From positions 1-64,000 of the forward strand of contig JBAYYV010000001.1 in assembly GCA_041672845.1 (NCBI GenBank): a stretch of DNA of 64,000 nt, given 5' to 3'. The DNA comes from JBAYDV01 sp041672845. GTDB lineage: Bacteria > Bacteroidota > Bacteroidia > Bacteroidales > UBA932. Under the pieces are notes generated by a model that worked only from the letters and a program-made list of their open reading frames with translations, made no database searches and was not told the DNA's origin. A program made the translations under genes and the position numbers. Shown here piece by piece: positions 8,826 through 16,922 of the stretch. Numbering within the stretch: the first letter of the stretch is position 1; every line of letters begins with the position of its first letter.

Positions 8826-9732
8826 TTTCTTTTTTTTAATCTTGGCCGACAATAATGCTGCATCAGATTTTTCAGATACAGATTCAGTAAGTTTGACAGA
8901 TGTCAATTTAGGTACAGAACATGGTTTAAGTATATATTTTGAGATAGGTGATAAAAAATACCTAATAGATACTGGTCTTACTTCTTTATTTGCTGATAAT
9001 GCTAAAAAATTAGGCATAAATATTTCTGAAATTGATGCTCTATTTCTTTCCCATGGACATAATGATCATTGTGGAGGTTTAGAAACATTTTTAAAGTTGA
9101 ATGATCATGCTAAAATATATGCATCATCTAAAATATTAGATTATTCATATTATTCAAGTAGTTATGGAGATAGAAGAGATATATCACTTAATCATTTATT
9201 ATTGATAAATAATCCACGTTTTCAATCAATAGCTAATAGTATTTGGCTAACCCAAGATATAGCGCTTGTGAAAATAGACGTTGATTCATATTCATTTCCT
9301 AAGGCTAATACATTATTAGAAGTGGTAAATAATAATTCTAAATCTACTGATGGTGATGAGAATTTTAATAAATTTTATACAAAAGATAAATTTGATCATG
9401 AAATAGCTATTGTTCTTAGAACTAAAAAAGGTTTTGTCGTTTTTTCACCGTGTTCACACAATGGCATATTAAATATATTGGCATCAGCCGAAAGATTTAT
9501 TAGTATGACAGATTCTGTACCTAATTTTCGTGCTTTCGTAGGAGGGACACATCTTAAAGATAATTTTGATTCCAAAAAAGATATTCTTCTTATTAGCAAT
9601 ACTTTAACTGATAAATATCCTAATATGACACTTTATAGTGGACATTGTACTTCAGTCCACATTCTTGAACTGTTTAGTGAGTTTATGGGTGAACACTTTC
9701 AAAAGTTTTATTCTGGATTTAGTGCCATTTAA
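8815..9732 (+). CDS. MBL-fold metallo-hydrolase (MJ0301/dihydropterin synthase-like)
   Basis: A metallo-beta-lactamase-fold protein of about 305 residues. The zinc motif HxHxDH is present as SHGHNDHCGG, with further ligands in PCSHNG, GTHLKD and YSGHCTS. The distribution of histidines matches the subfamily around archaeal 7,8-dihydropterin-6-methyl-4-aminobenzene-phosphate synthase; the substrate in Bacteroidales is not established. Two starts are possible: ATG at 8797 (6 residues longer) and ATG at 8815. I chose 8815, which reduces the overlap with the preceding gene to 11 bases; 8797 cannot be excluded. No signal peptide is convincing. Confidence 0.82.
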   Translation: MKNNFFFLILADNNAASDFSDTDSVSLTDVNLGTEHGLSIYFEIGDKKYLIDTGLTSLFADNAKKLGINISEIDALFLSHGHNDHCGGLETFLKLNDHAKIYASSKILDYSYYSSSYGDRRDISLNHLLLINNPRFQSIANSIWLTQDIALVKIDVDSYSFPKANTLLEVVNNNSKSTDGDENFNKFYTKDKFDHEIAIVLRTKKGFVVFSPCSHNGILNILASAERFISMTDSVPNFRAFVGGTHLKDNFDSKKDILLISNTLTDKYPNMTLYSGHCTSVHILELFSEFMGEHFQKFYSGFSAI

Positions 9733-9780
9733 AATTCGAAAAGTGAGAGGGGTTGATTTTATATTTTAAATAGAGTATGA

Positions 9781-10413
9781 CTAATCTTTAATCGTTTGAA
9801 TTTTGTCTTTTTCGGCTTGAATTTTAGCTTTTGCTGCATGTGCAACTTCTTCTTTTCGTGCTGCTTCGAAACAACGTCGGCATAAAGGTTCGTAAGTTTC
9901 TTTTTCTCCGAGAACTACTTGCTTATTGTTGTTAGTAAGCCTATGAGATATCAATGCTAGGTCTCCACATTTTACACAGATAGCGTGTACTTTAGTAACT
10001 TCATCAGCTATGGCCATAAGTTTAGGCATGGGCCCAAAGGGTTTTCCAGTATAATCCATGTCTAGTCCAGCTATTATTACGCGGATGCCTTGATTAGCTA
10101 ATTGTCTACAAACATCTACTATACCATCATCGAAAAACTGTACTTCATCTATACCTACGACATCTACATCACCAGTAAGTAAAAGAATACTAGTAGGAGA
10201 TTCTACAGGGGTAGATAAAATAGCATTGGCATCATGAGAAACGACTTCGTTTTCACTATATCGAATATCTATTTGTGGTTTAAAAATTTCGACATTCATT
10301 TTAGCGAATTTAACTCGTTTAAGTCTGCGAATCAGTTCTTCTGTTTTGCCAGAGAACATGGATCCACAAATCACTTCTATATTGCCAGGGTTTTTACTTC
10401 TTTCGATAAACAT
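9781..10413 (-). CDS. tdk: thymidine kinase
   Basis: A 210-residue type II thymidine kinase that phosphorylates thymidine to dTMP in the salvage pathway. The P-loop is GSMFSGKTEEL (about residues 17-27) and the Walker-B-like segment is VDVVGIDEVQFF. The zinc ribbon has cysteines in CVKCG and CRRC around residues 150-190. The C-terminal ~25 residues are charged and alanine/lysine-rich. It is transcribed away from the coiled-coil gene at 10563, with a -7 match on each strand in the gap. It is convergent with the MBL-fold gene; no hairpin is evident in the 48-base gap. Confidence 0.95.
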   Translation of the reverse strand: MFIERSKNPGNIEVICGSMFSGKTEELIRRLKRVKFAKMNVEIFKPQIDIRYSENEVVSHDANAILSTPVESPTSILLLTGDVDVVGIDEVQFFDDGIVDVCRQLANQGIRVIIAGLDMDYTGKPFGPMPKLMAIADEVTKVHAICVKCGDLALISHRLTNNNKQVVLGEKETYEPLCRRCFEAARKEEVAHAAKAKIQAEKDKIQTIKD

Positions 10414-10476
10414 TTTTAGTTAAGATATATTTCAAGTTTTAGTAATTGTTAAGATATTTGTATAAATATTCTTTTG

Positions 10477-10484
10477 CAAAGTTA
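10477..10484 (-). promoter_or_regulatory. -7 element of the tdk promoter
   Basis: On the minus strand this reads TAACTTTG, a full TAnnTTTG match, 63 bases upstream of the tdk start. No -33 element is clear. Confidence 0.5.
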
Positions 10485-10514
10485 TGAAAAAAGGTTTTTA
10501 AATGGCAGTTTTAT

Positions 10515-10522
10515 TATCTTTG
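10515..10522 (+). promoter_or_regulatory. -7 element for the coiled-coil gene
   Basis: TATCTTTG matches TAnnTTTG, 40 bases before the ATG at 10563. With the tdk element it forms a divergent promoter pair about 30 bases apart. Confidence 0.5.
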
Positions 10523-10562
10523 TATAGAAAATATTTTTGATAACCTTATTTAAAAAGATATT

Positions 10563-11225
10563 ATGATAGATAGAATTCAAGAAATAGATGCGTTAAAAGA
10601 TAGATTATTCAAATTATCTGTTCAAGAAATAGAAGATTTAAAATCTACAATTTCTAATGTTGTTAAGGAAAATCTAGGACTTAAGGAAAATATCAAATTA
10701 TTAAATAAGGAAATTAGTGTGTTAAATAAAGAAATAAAACAATCACATATAGCTATAAATGAGTTACAGAAAGATGTTTCTCAAATAGAAAAGTTAGTGG
10801 GTCAGGTACAAGGACAACCAATAGTTCCATCTGAATCTGAACCACAGATGAAAGATTTGGGTGGAATACTGTTTCCAATAAAGGAAGTTCCAGAAAAAGA
10901 AATCGAGTTAGATGATGATGTAGATCAAAGTATAAGTTTTGAATTGGAAAATGTGGATAATTCACCACTTTGGTTAAAGGATACTCCTAGTAATCATTTA
11001 GATAGTATATTAGATGGAATGTCTTTAAATGATAAAATGTTATTTGTTGCAGAATTATTTTATAATGACCAAGATCAATTTGATATGACTATGGATAGGA
11101 TAGATGATATGGCTACTTTTGAGGAAATTTTGCAATATTTACGTGGAGCTTTTCCTGAATGGAATGAAAATTCTGATAATGTATATAATTTCTATATGAC
11201 TGTTAGAAGGAAATTTGTTAAGTAA
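10563..11225 (+). CDS. conserved hypothetical coiled-coil protein
   Basis: A 220-residue protein of unknown function. The first ~90 residues are a strongly predicted coiled coil (heptad-like Leu/Ile spacing, many Lys and Glu). A proline- and acid-rich linker follows (about 90-140), then a small helical C-terminal domain containing the segment SLNDKMLFVAELFYNDQDQF. That C-terminal segment is a familiar pattern of hypothetical proteins conserved in Bacteroidales. There is no signal peptide or membrane segment. It precedes rsmI by 51 bases. Confidence 0.75.
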   Translation: MIDRIQEIDALKDRLFKLSVQEIEDLKSTISNVVKENLGLKENIKLLNKEISVLNKEIKQSHIAINELQKDVSQIEKLVGQVQGQPIVPSESEPQMKDLGGILFPIKEVPEKEIELDDDVDQSISFELENVDNSPLWLKDTPSNHLDSILDGMSLNDKMLFVAELFYNDQDQFDMTMDRIDDMATFEEILQYLRGAFPEWNENSDNVYNFYMTVRRKFVK

Positions 11226-11276
11226 CATAGATTAGTGAAAGAGATATAGATTAGATTAATTAGATAAATATAACAG

Positions 11277-11975
11277 ATGGGAAAATTATTTTTGGTACCT
11301 ACGCCTGTCGGCAATTTGGATGATATGACTTTTCGTGCTATTCAAGTGCTTAAAGAAGTGGATATTATATATGCTGAAGATACTAGGACTAGTTCAGTTC
11401 TTCTGAAAAAATTCGAAATAGGTACTCACATGGAGTCCCATCATAAATTTAATGAACATACTAGTAGTCAGAGGATAGTGGATAAAATATTGGAAGGTAG
11501 AAATGTAGCTTTGATTACTGATGCAGGTACTCCTGGTATTTCAGATCCTGGATTTTTACTTGTACGTACTTGTGTAGAAAATGATGTAGAAGTTTCTACA
11601 TTGCCAGGGGCTACAGCTTTTGTCCCAGCTTTAGTTAATTCTGGTCTAGCTTGTGATAAATTCGTTTTTGAAGGGTTTATCCCAGTTAAAAAAGGTAGAC
11701 AAACTTGGATGAAAACTATGAATGAAGAGTCTAGAACGATGATTTTATATGAATCACCATATAGATTATTGAAGACTCTTACTCAGTTAGCTGAATATTT
11801 TGGGGAAACAAGATTTGCTTCAGTTTCTCGTGAGATTAGCAAGTTTTATGAAGAAACTAAAAGAGGAACTTTAAAGGAATTAGTAGAATGGTTTACAGAA
11901 CATAATCCTAAAGGAGAGATAGTGATAATAATAGAGGGGAGAGATCATGAGAAAAAAAGAGAAAAAAAGGAATGA
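11277..11975 (+). CDS. rsmI: 16S rRNA (cytidine-2'-O)-methyltransferase
   Basis: A 232-residue protein of the tetrapyrrole-methylase fold. RsmI 2'-O-methylates C1402 of 16S rRNA in the decoding centre. Recognisable family segments are LVPTPVGNLDDMT at the N-terminus, EDTRTSSVLL, TDAGTPGISDPG (AdoMet binding) and LPGATAFVPAL. The protein is shorter than the ~285-residue E. coli enzyme and ends after the core fold. The last 29 bases overlap the next gene in another frame; the C-terminal run of Lys and Arg is coded in that overlap. Confidence 0.93.
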   Translation: MGKLFLVPTPVGNLDDMTFRAIQVLKEVDIIYAEDTRTSSVLLKKFEIGTHMESHHKFNEHTSSQRIVDKILEGRNVALITDAGTPGISDPGFLLVRTCVENDVEVSTLPGATAFVPALVNSGLACDKFVFEGFIPVKKGRQTWMKTMNEESRTMILYESPYRLLKTLTQLAEYFGETRFASVSREISKFYEETKRGTLKELVEWFTEHNPKGEIVIIIEGRDHEKKREKKE

Positions 11976-12789
11976 TTTAGGTAATTCTCAAAAAGAAAAT
12001 TTAGAGAATCGTATTTATGGTGAAATACCAAAAGCTCAAAATTTTGGGAAAAAGTTAGATAACTTATTTTCAAAAGGGGTTTTGAGTTTAATAATGCTGT
12101 TGTTGATAATTCAATTAATATTTTTTATTGATAAGGCTATAAAAACTTATATTCCTACTGAAGATAGTTATTCTATTTCTAATCAAATAATTCATGATAC
12201 GATTTATGTACACGATACGATTCAAGTAGCGGTGACTTCAGATGATTCTATTTCAAAAATATTATTGTCGTCAGACAAAATTCATAAATCTACTAAATCT
12301 ACTAAATCTAGAATAGCTAATAAATCTAACATATCTGCTAAATCTGCTAAATTTAATAAGCCATATATACCTTATATACCGAAGAAAATAAATTCTCAAA
12401 TTGAATTGAATTCAGCGGATAGTTTGAGTTTGATTTCTATTCCGGGTATTGGACCGTTTTATGCTCATGCGATTATTAAATATAGAAGGAGACTAGGTGG
12501 ATCTTATGCTTCTCTTTATCAGCTTATGGAACTTTGGAAAATAGATTCGACGAAGTTTAATAAAATTTCAAAGTATTTGTATATTAATTCTAAAAGTATT
12601 AAAAAAATAGATTTTAGGACTATGAAAGAGGATAGTATGAAATATCATCCTTATATAGGTTATTATACTGCGAAATCTATAGTTCGATATCGTAAATGTT
12701 ATAAATCTAATCATATTACTGTAGAGGAATTAAAAAATAATGGGATATTAAATGATGATAAAGCAAGGGCTTTAAAATTGTATGAGTAG
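11947..12789 (+). CDS. membrane-anchored helix-hairpin-helix (ComEA-like) protein
   Basis: A 280-residue protein with a basic N-terminus, one transmembrane helix (about residues 43-65, VLSLIMLLLIIQLIFFI), a Ser/Thr/Lys-rich linker with near-repeats of KSTKS and KSAK, and a C-terminal ComEA-type HhH domain beginning at NSADSLSLISIPGIGP. A second, divergent HhH unit follows. ComEA proteins bind DNA outside the inner membrane, but no competence genes are nearby, so uptake is only one possibility. The start overlaps rsmI by 29 bases; the next in-frame ATG would fall inside or after the membrane segment, so the overlapping start is preferred. Confidence 0.75.
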   Translation: MRKKEKKRNDLGNSQKENLENRIYGEIPKAQNFGKKLDNLFSKGVLSLIMLLLIIQLIFFIDKAIKTYIPTEDSYSISNQIIHDTIYVHDTIQVAVTSDDSISKILLSSDKIHKSTKSTKSRIANKSNISAKSAKFNKPYIPYIPKKINSQIELNSADSLSLISIPGIGPFYAHAIIKYRRRLGGSYASLYQLMELWKIDSTKFNKISKYLYINSKSIKKIDFRTMKEDSMKYHPYIGYYTAKSIVRYRKCYKSNHITVEELKNNGILNDDKARALKLYE

Positions 12790-12832
12790 TTTGCTAATTA
12801 TCTGAATAAATAAAAAAAATACTATATTTGTA

Positions 12833-12840
12833 ATTCTGTA
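12833..12840 (+). promoter_or_regulatory. -7 element of the ABC exporter operon
   Basis: TATATTTG matches TAnnTTTG, 61 bases before the ATG at 12902. No -33 at standard spacing. Confidence 0.45.
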
Positions 12841-12901
12841 AATTATAATGAATAGTTTATAGATTTAAATAAATTTCAAAATAAATTTAACCAATTAATT
12901 A

Positions 12902-13810
12902 ATGAATACTATTGAATGTAAAAACATTGTTAAGGAGTTCGGTACTTTTAGAGCTCTAAATAATGTTTCTATAAGTGTTCCACAAGGCAAGATTTTTGGT
13001 CTTTTGGGGCCAAATGGAGCAGGTAAGACTACTCTTATTCGTATAATGAATCAAATCAGTCTTCCAGATCAGGGTTCTGTTTTTTTTAATGGAAATCTTT
13101 TAAAGGGGGATGATGTATATAAAATTGGATATCTTCCTGAAGAAAGGGGATTGTACAAGAAAATGAAAGTCGGAGATCAGGCTTTATATTTAGCTAAACT
13201 TAAAGGTTTAAATACTCGTCAAGCTACTAGAGAACTAAAGATATGGTTTAAGAAATTTTCTATAGATGCTTGGTGGGATAAGAAAGTGGAAGAATTATCT
13301 AAAGGTATGGCTCAGAAGATTCAGTTTATAACTACTGTATTACATAAGCCTAAGCTTTTAATCTTAGATGAGCCATTCGCAGGATTTGATCCTATAAATG
13401 TACAACTTATCAGAAATGAAATTCTTAGGATGAAAGATGAAGGAACTACTATTATTCTTTCTACTCATAATATGGAATCTGTGGAAGAATTGTGTGATAA
13501 TATAGCTCTTATTAATAAATCTAATTTAGTAGTTACTGGTGGAGTAGATGAAATTAGAAGGAAACATGGTAAAAATCAGGTAGAACTTATTTATAAAGCT
13601 TCTGAAGCTTTGAATTTTAGTTCTTCTGTAATTTCTGATGAAGTGTTTAAAGATTACCGAAAAGCTATTTTCAATTTAGAAAAAGAAGAAACTACCAAAG
13701 AGGCTATTCAAAAGATTTTACCTGAGGTAGATCATATATTATCTGTTAGAGAATTAATTCCTAGTATGAATGATATTTTTATAGAACTTGTAAGTAAGGA
13801 GGCTAAATAA
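12902..13810 (+). CDS. ABC transporter ATP-binding protein (NatA-like)
   Basis: A 302-residue ATPase subunit. Walker A is GPNGAGKTT, the signature motif is LSKGMAQK (a variant of LSGGQ), Walker B is LLILDEPFAGFDP and the switch histidine is in LSTHN. The ~80 residues after the ATPase core form the C-terminal extension typical of the NatA/CcmA subfamily of ABC-2 exporters. The permease gene starts one base after this stop, so they form a two-gene export system. The NatAB name refers to Na+ efflux in Bacillus; the substrate here is not known. Confidence 0.92.
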   Translation: MNTIECKNIVKEFGTFRALNNVSISVPQGKIFGLLGPNGAGKTTLIRIMNQISLPDQGSVFFNGNLLKGDDVYKIGYLPEERGLYKKMKVGDQALYLAKLKGLNTRQATRELKIWFKKFSIDAWWDKKVEELSKGMAQKIQFITTVLHKPKLLILDEPFAGFDPINVQLIRNEILRMKDEGTTIILSTHNMESVEELCDNIALINKSNLVVTGGVDEIRRKHGKNQVELIYKASEALNFSSSVISDEVFKDYRKAIFNLEKEETTKEAIQKILPEVDHILSVRELIPSMNDIFIELVSKEAK

Positions 13811-13811
13811 T

Positions 13812-15170
13812 ATGAATTTAAATAAAATAAATATAGTCGCAGGTCGTGAATTTAAAGTGAGAGTTAAAAAGAAATCTTTCATTATTATGACCATTCTTAC
13901 TCCCATTATTTTTGCTGCTCTAATGATTATTCCATCTGTTATTATGATGAATGATATGGGTGAGCCTCAAAAAAATATAATGATACTAGATAATTCAGGT
14001 ATAGTAGCATCTAGATTACAGTCTGATGAAAGTGTAACTTATGATATTATACAGAATAAAAATATTGATTCTCTTAAACAGAATTTTGACCAATTAGGAG
14101 TAGATGCTTTAGTAGAGATAACAGCTTTGGATGAGAATAATAATTTTACTATTACTGCATATTCTACTAAACAGTTAAGTATGGAGATGAAAAGTAATAT
14201 CAAACATGCTGCTAATGATGGCTTAGAAAAATATAAATTAGCTGAATATGATATTAAAGATCTTAAAAAAATATTAGATGATGTTAAAACTAATATTAGT
14301 GTAGATAATGTTATATTAGGTGAAGATGGACAGGAAACAGAAAGTCATGTAGAAATAAATATGGCTATCTCATATATCTTAACTTTCATTATTTATATGT
14401 TCGTTCTTATGTTTGGTAATATGGTAATGCAATCTGTTATCGAAGAAAAATCTAATAGAATAGTGGAGATATTAATTTCATCGGTTAAGCCTTTCGAACT
14501 GATGTGTGGTAAGATAATCGGAGTAGCTGGTGTAGCTATAGTTCAATTTTTGATTTGGATAATATTGACAGGTGTATTAGTGTTTGGTTTTACAGCTACT
14601 GTGGGGGCAGATATGATTTCTAATATGACTGGTAATACAGAACAAGTAGTACAAGTTCAAAATAGTGGTGCTTTTGATATTTCTTCATTAGCTGCAGCAG
14701 CAGGTGATTCAGAGTTGGGAAGTATATTGACGACCATATCCAACATTGATTTTTCTTATATCTTAGGATGTTTCTTTATTTACTTTATATTAGGATATTT
14801 ACTATATGCTTCTATGTTCGCTGCTATAGGTTCTGCGGTGGAAAATGAAGCTGATACTCAGCAATTAGTGATGCCTATAACAGCACCTATGATAATAGGG
14901 CTATTTATCATGTTGCATACATTCCAGCATCCAGATAGCGCTTTATCTTTCTGGGCTTCTATTTTCCCTTATACATCTCCTATGGTGATGATGGCTAGGA
15001 TTCCATTTGAAGGTGGAGTTCCTGCTTGGCAATTATTACTTTCAATAGGATTACTATTATTATTCTTTATAGGAACAGTATATATTTCAGGGAAGATTTA
15101 TAGAGTAGGCATATTGAAATATGGTAAAAAAGCTACATGGAAAGATTTGTGGAAATGGCTTAAATTTTAG
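13812..15170 (+). CDS. ABC-2 type permease (NatB-like)
   Basis: A 452-residue membrane protein. One transmembrane segment lies near residues 25-45 (IIMTILTPIIFAALMIIP), followed by an extracytoplasmic domain of about 130 residues, then five further hydrophobic segments in the C-terminal half. The segment VIEEKSNRIVEILISSVKP is the conserved ABC-2/NatB motif. It partners the ATPase just upstream. Confidence 0.9.
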   Translation: MNLNKINIVAGREFKVRVKKKSFIIMTILTPIIFAALMIIPSVIMMNDMGEPQKNIMILDNSGIVASRLQSDESVTYDIIQNKNIDSLKQNFDQLGVDALVEITALDENNNFTITAYSTKQLSMEMKSNIKHAANDGLEKYKLAEYDIKDLKKILDDVKTNISVDNVILGEDGQETESHVEINMAISYILTFIIYMFVLMFGNMVMQSVIEEKSNRIVEILISSVKPFELMCGKIIGVAGVAIVQFLIWIILTGVLVFGFTATVGADMISNMTGNTEQVVQVQNSGAFDISSLAAAAGDSELGSILTTISNIDFSYILGCFFIYFILGYLLYASMFAAIGSAVENEADTQQLVMPITAPMIIGLFIMLHTFQHPDSALSFWASIFPYTSPMVMMARIPFEGGVPAWQLLLSIGLLLLFFIGTVYISGKIYRVGILKYGKKATWKDLWKWLKF

Positions 15171-15208
15171 GATTTAATAATGGCTGATAATAATAAATAT
15201 TATATAAT

Positions 15209-15970
15209 ATGTATTCAAATAGGAATTTTTTGAGAAAAATCTTTATTTCACTTTTGGTAACATTTTTACCGTTTATTTTATCAGCTCAAATAAAGAATAT
15301 TTCATGGTCTAGGATAGCTATGGACTCTACTTATGATTCTACTATTCCTAATCTTTGTGATTCTTTAATAGATGGATATTCTCCTGGCATTAGGCCTCTT
15401 ATGGAAATTATAATTTATTCTAAAACACCAGTTTCTAGAAGTTATCCTGAAGGGGCATTATCTAATTTAGCTACTGATATTATTCTTTATACTGCTGAAA
15501 AGTTAGTACCTCAAAGTCATCATAACATGATAGCTTTATTGAATTTTGGAGGAATTAGAGAAGATTTTCCTAAAGGGCCTATTAGAAAATATGATGTTTT
15601 ATCTTCATTCCCTTTTGATAACTATATAGTAGTTATGAAGATAAAAGGGAAAGATATTCGTAAACTACTTACTTCTTTCGCCAATAATAATTTTCAACCT
15701 TTGGCTGGCGTAAGAATGGAAGTTGAAAATAATAAATTAACTAAGATTAGTATCCAAGGGAGTCCTCTTTATGATAATAAAACATATTATTTAGCTACAG
15801 TAGATTTTATTTATAATGGAGGTGATCATATTAACATTAAAAAAGATGTATTTTCTGTATTAAAAACTAAAATAGCTGTTCGTGATGCAGTAATGGATTA
15901 CTTATCTAATCTAAATTCTAAAGGTCAAGTGTTAAATTATACTATAGATCATAGAATAATAGTAAAATAG
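15209..15970 (+). CDS. 5'-nucleotidase, C-terminal (substrate-binding) domain as a separate protein
   Basis: A 253-residue protein with a Sec signal peptide (hydrophobic run about residues 10-25, ending near SAQ). The mature part matches the 5_nucleotid_C domain of UshA-type enzymes: GGIREDFPKGPI and the segment SSFPFDNYIVVMKIKG, which normally form the nucleoside-binding half. There is no metallophosphatase half in this protein; it is coded by the next gene, 6 bases downstream. In E. coli UshA the two domains are one polypeptide, with the phosphatase first. Here they are split and in reverse order. The pair presumably hydrolyses nucleotides in the periplasm. Confidence 0.88.
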   Translation: MYSNRNFLRKIFISLLVTFLPFILSAQIKNISWSRIAMDSTYDSTIPNLCDSLIDGYSPGIRPLMEIIIYSKTPVSRSYPEGALSNLATDIILYTAEKLVPQSHHNMIALLNFGGIREDFPKGPIRKYDVLSSFPFDNYIVVMKIKGKDIRKLLTSFANNNFQPLAGVRMEVENNKLTKISIQGSPLYDNKTYYLATVDFIYNGGDHINIKKDVFSVLKTKIAVRDAVMDYLSNLNSKGQVLNYTIDHRIIVK

Positions 15971-15976
15971 AATAAT

Positions 15977-16810
15977 ATGAAAAAGTTATATTTAATTAGT
16001 TTTTTTATAATAGTGGTATTATCAATAAGTTCTTGTTCTCAAAATAAGAAGTTGGTAATATTACATTTGAATGATACTCATTCGCAAGTAGAACCTCAGA
16101 GAGTGGGTTTACATGCTGGGCTTGGTGGTGTATCTCGTCATTATGAATATATAGAACAAGTCAGAAAAGAAAATCCTAATAATACTTTATTATTTCATAG
16201 TGGAGATTTTAATCAAGGAACGCCATATTATACTGTCTTTCATGGAGAAATAGAAATATCTTTATTAAATCTTATGAAGTTCGATGCTATTACATTAGGT
16301 AATCATGAATTTGATAATGGTCAAGAACATTTAGCTAAAAGACTTGATAAATTAAATATGCCTATAGTAGTTTCTAATTATGATTTCAAAAATTCTCCTA
16401 TAGCTAAATATATAGATCCATATATTATTATTGAGAAGAATGGTATAAAAATAGGTATTGTGGGAGCTTTGGTGGATATTTCAAATTTAGTAGCTAAAGA
16501 TGATAAATATCCTATAGTATATTATGATCCTATAGATATAATAGATAATTATGCCGAAATGTTAAAAGAAGAAAAGGACTGTGATATAGTAATAGCTTTA
16601 ACTCATCTTGGATATTCAGACGGAGAAGATGATTGCTATGATTTAAAGTTGGCTGCTGAGACTAGTAATATTGATTTGATAATAGGAGGTCATTCTCATA
16701 CATTTCTTGAAGATAAGACTACGGTTATCAATAAAGCTGGTGAAAAAGTATATGTAGTTCAGGCTGGTGCCAAAGGATATTATGTAGGTCGTATAGATTT
16801 AAGTTTATAA
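15977..16810 (+). CDS. metallophosphatase domain of 5'-nucleotidase (lipoprotein)
   Basis: A 277-residue calcineurin-like phosphoesterase. The N-terminus is a lipoprotein signal with the lipobox ending SISSC near residue 20. Metal-binding motifs occur in order: LNDTHSQ, HSGDFNQ, LGNHEFDNG, ALTHLGYSDG and GGHSHTFL. It lacks the C-terminal substrate domain of UshA, which is supplied by the upstream gene. The lipid anchor would hold the phosphatase to a membrane while the partner is soluble, so they must meet in the periplasm if they act together. Confidence 0.9.
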   Translation: MKKLYLISFFIIVVLSISSCSQNKKLVILHLNDTHSQVEPQRVGLHAGLGGVSRHYEYIEQVRKENPNNTLLFHSGDFNQGTPYYTVFHGEIEISLLNLMKFDAITLGNHEFDNGQEHLAKRLDKLNMPIVVSNYDFKNSPIAKYIDPYIIIEKNGIKIGIVGALVDISNLVAKDDKYPIVYYDPIDIIDNYAEMLKEEKDCDIVIALTHLGYSDGEDDCYDLKLAAETSNIDLIIGGHSHTFLEDKTTVINKAGEKVYVVQAGAKGYYVGRIDLSL

Positions 16811-16830
16811 TATTATATTACGAATATTAA

Positions 16831-16876
16831 TAAAAGGAAAGTCCTAATAACTATATAATTATTAGGACTTTCCTTT
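16831..16876. terminator. bidirectional intrinsic terminator
   Basis: A perfect 19-base inverted repeat (16831-16849 and 16858-16876) with an 8-base loop. The stem begins with AAAA and ends with TTTT, so it can terminate on both strands. It lies between the converging 5'-nucleotidase and acyl-CoA synthetase genes. Confidence 0.9.
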
Positions 16877-16922
16877 TATTTTATTTTTTAATCTTCTTTC
16901 TATGTTTATTTAAATTAGAAGT

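Noticed and set aside
12270..12370. KSTKS/KSAK near-repeats in the HhH membrane protein as a defined repeat domain
   Set aside because: The units are short and irregular; best read as a low-complexity linker.
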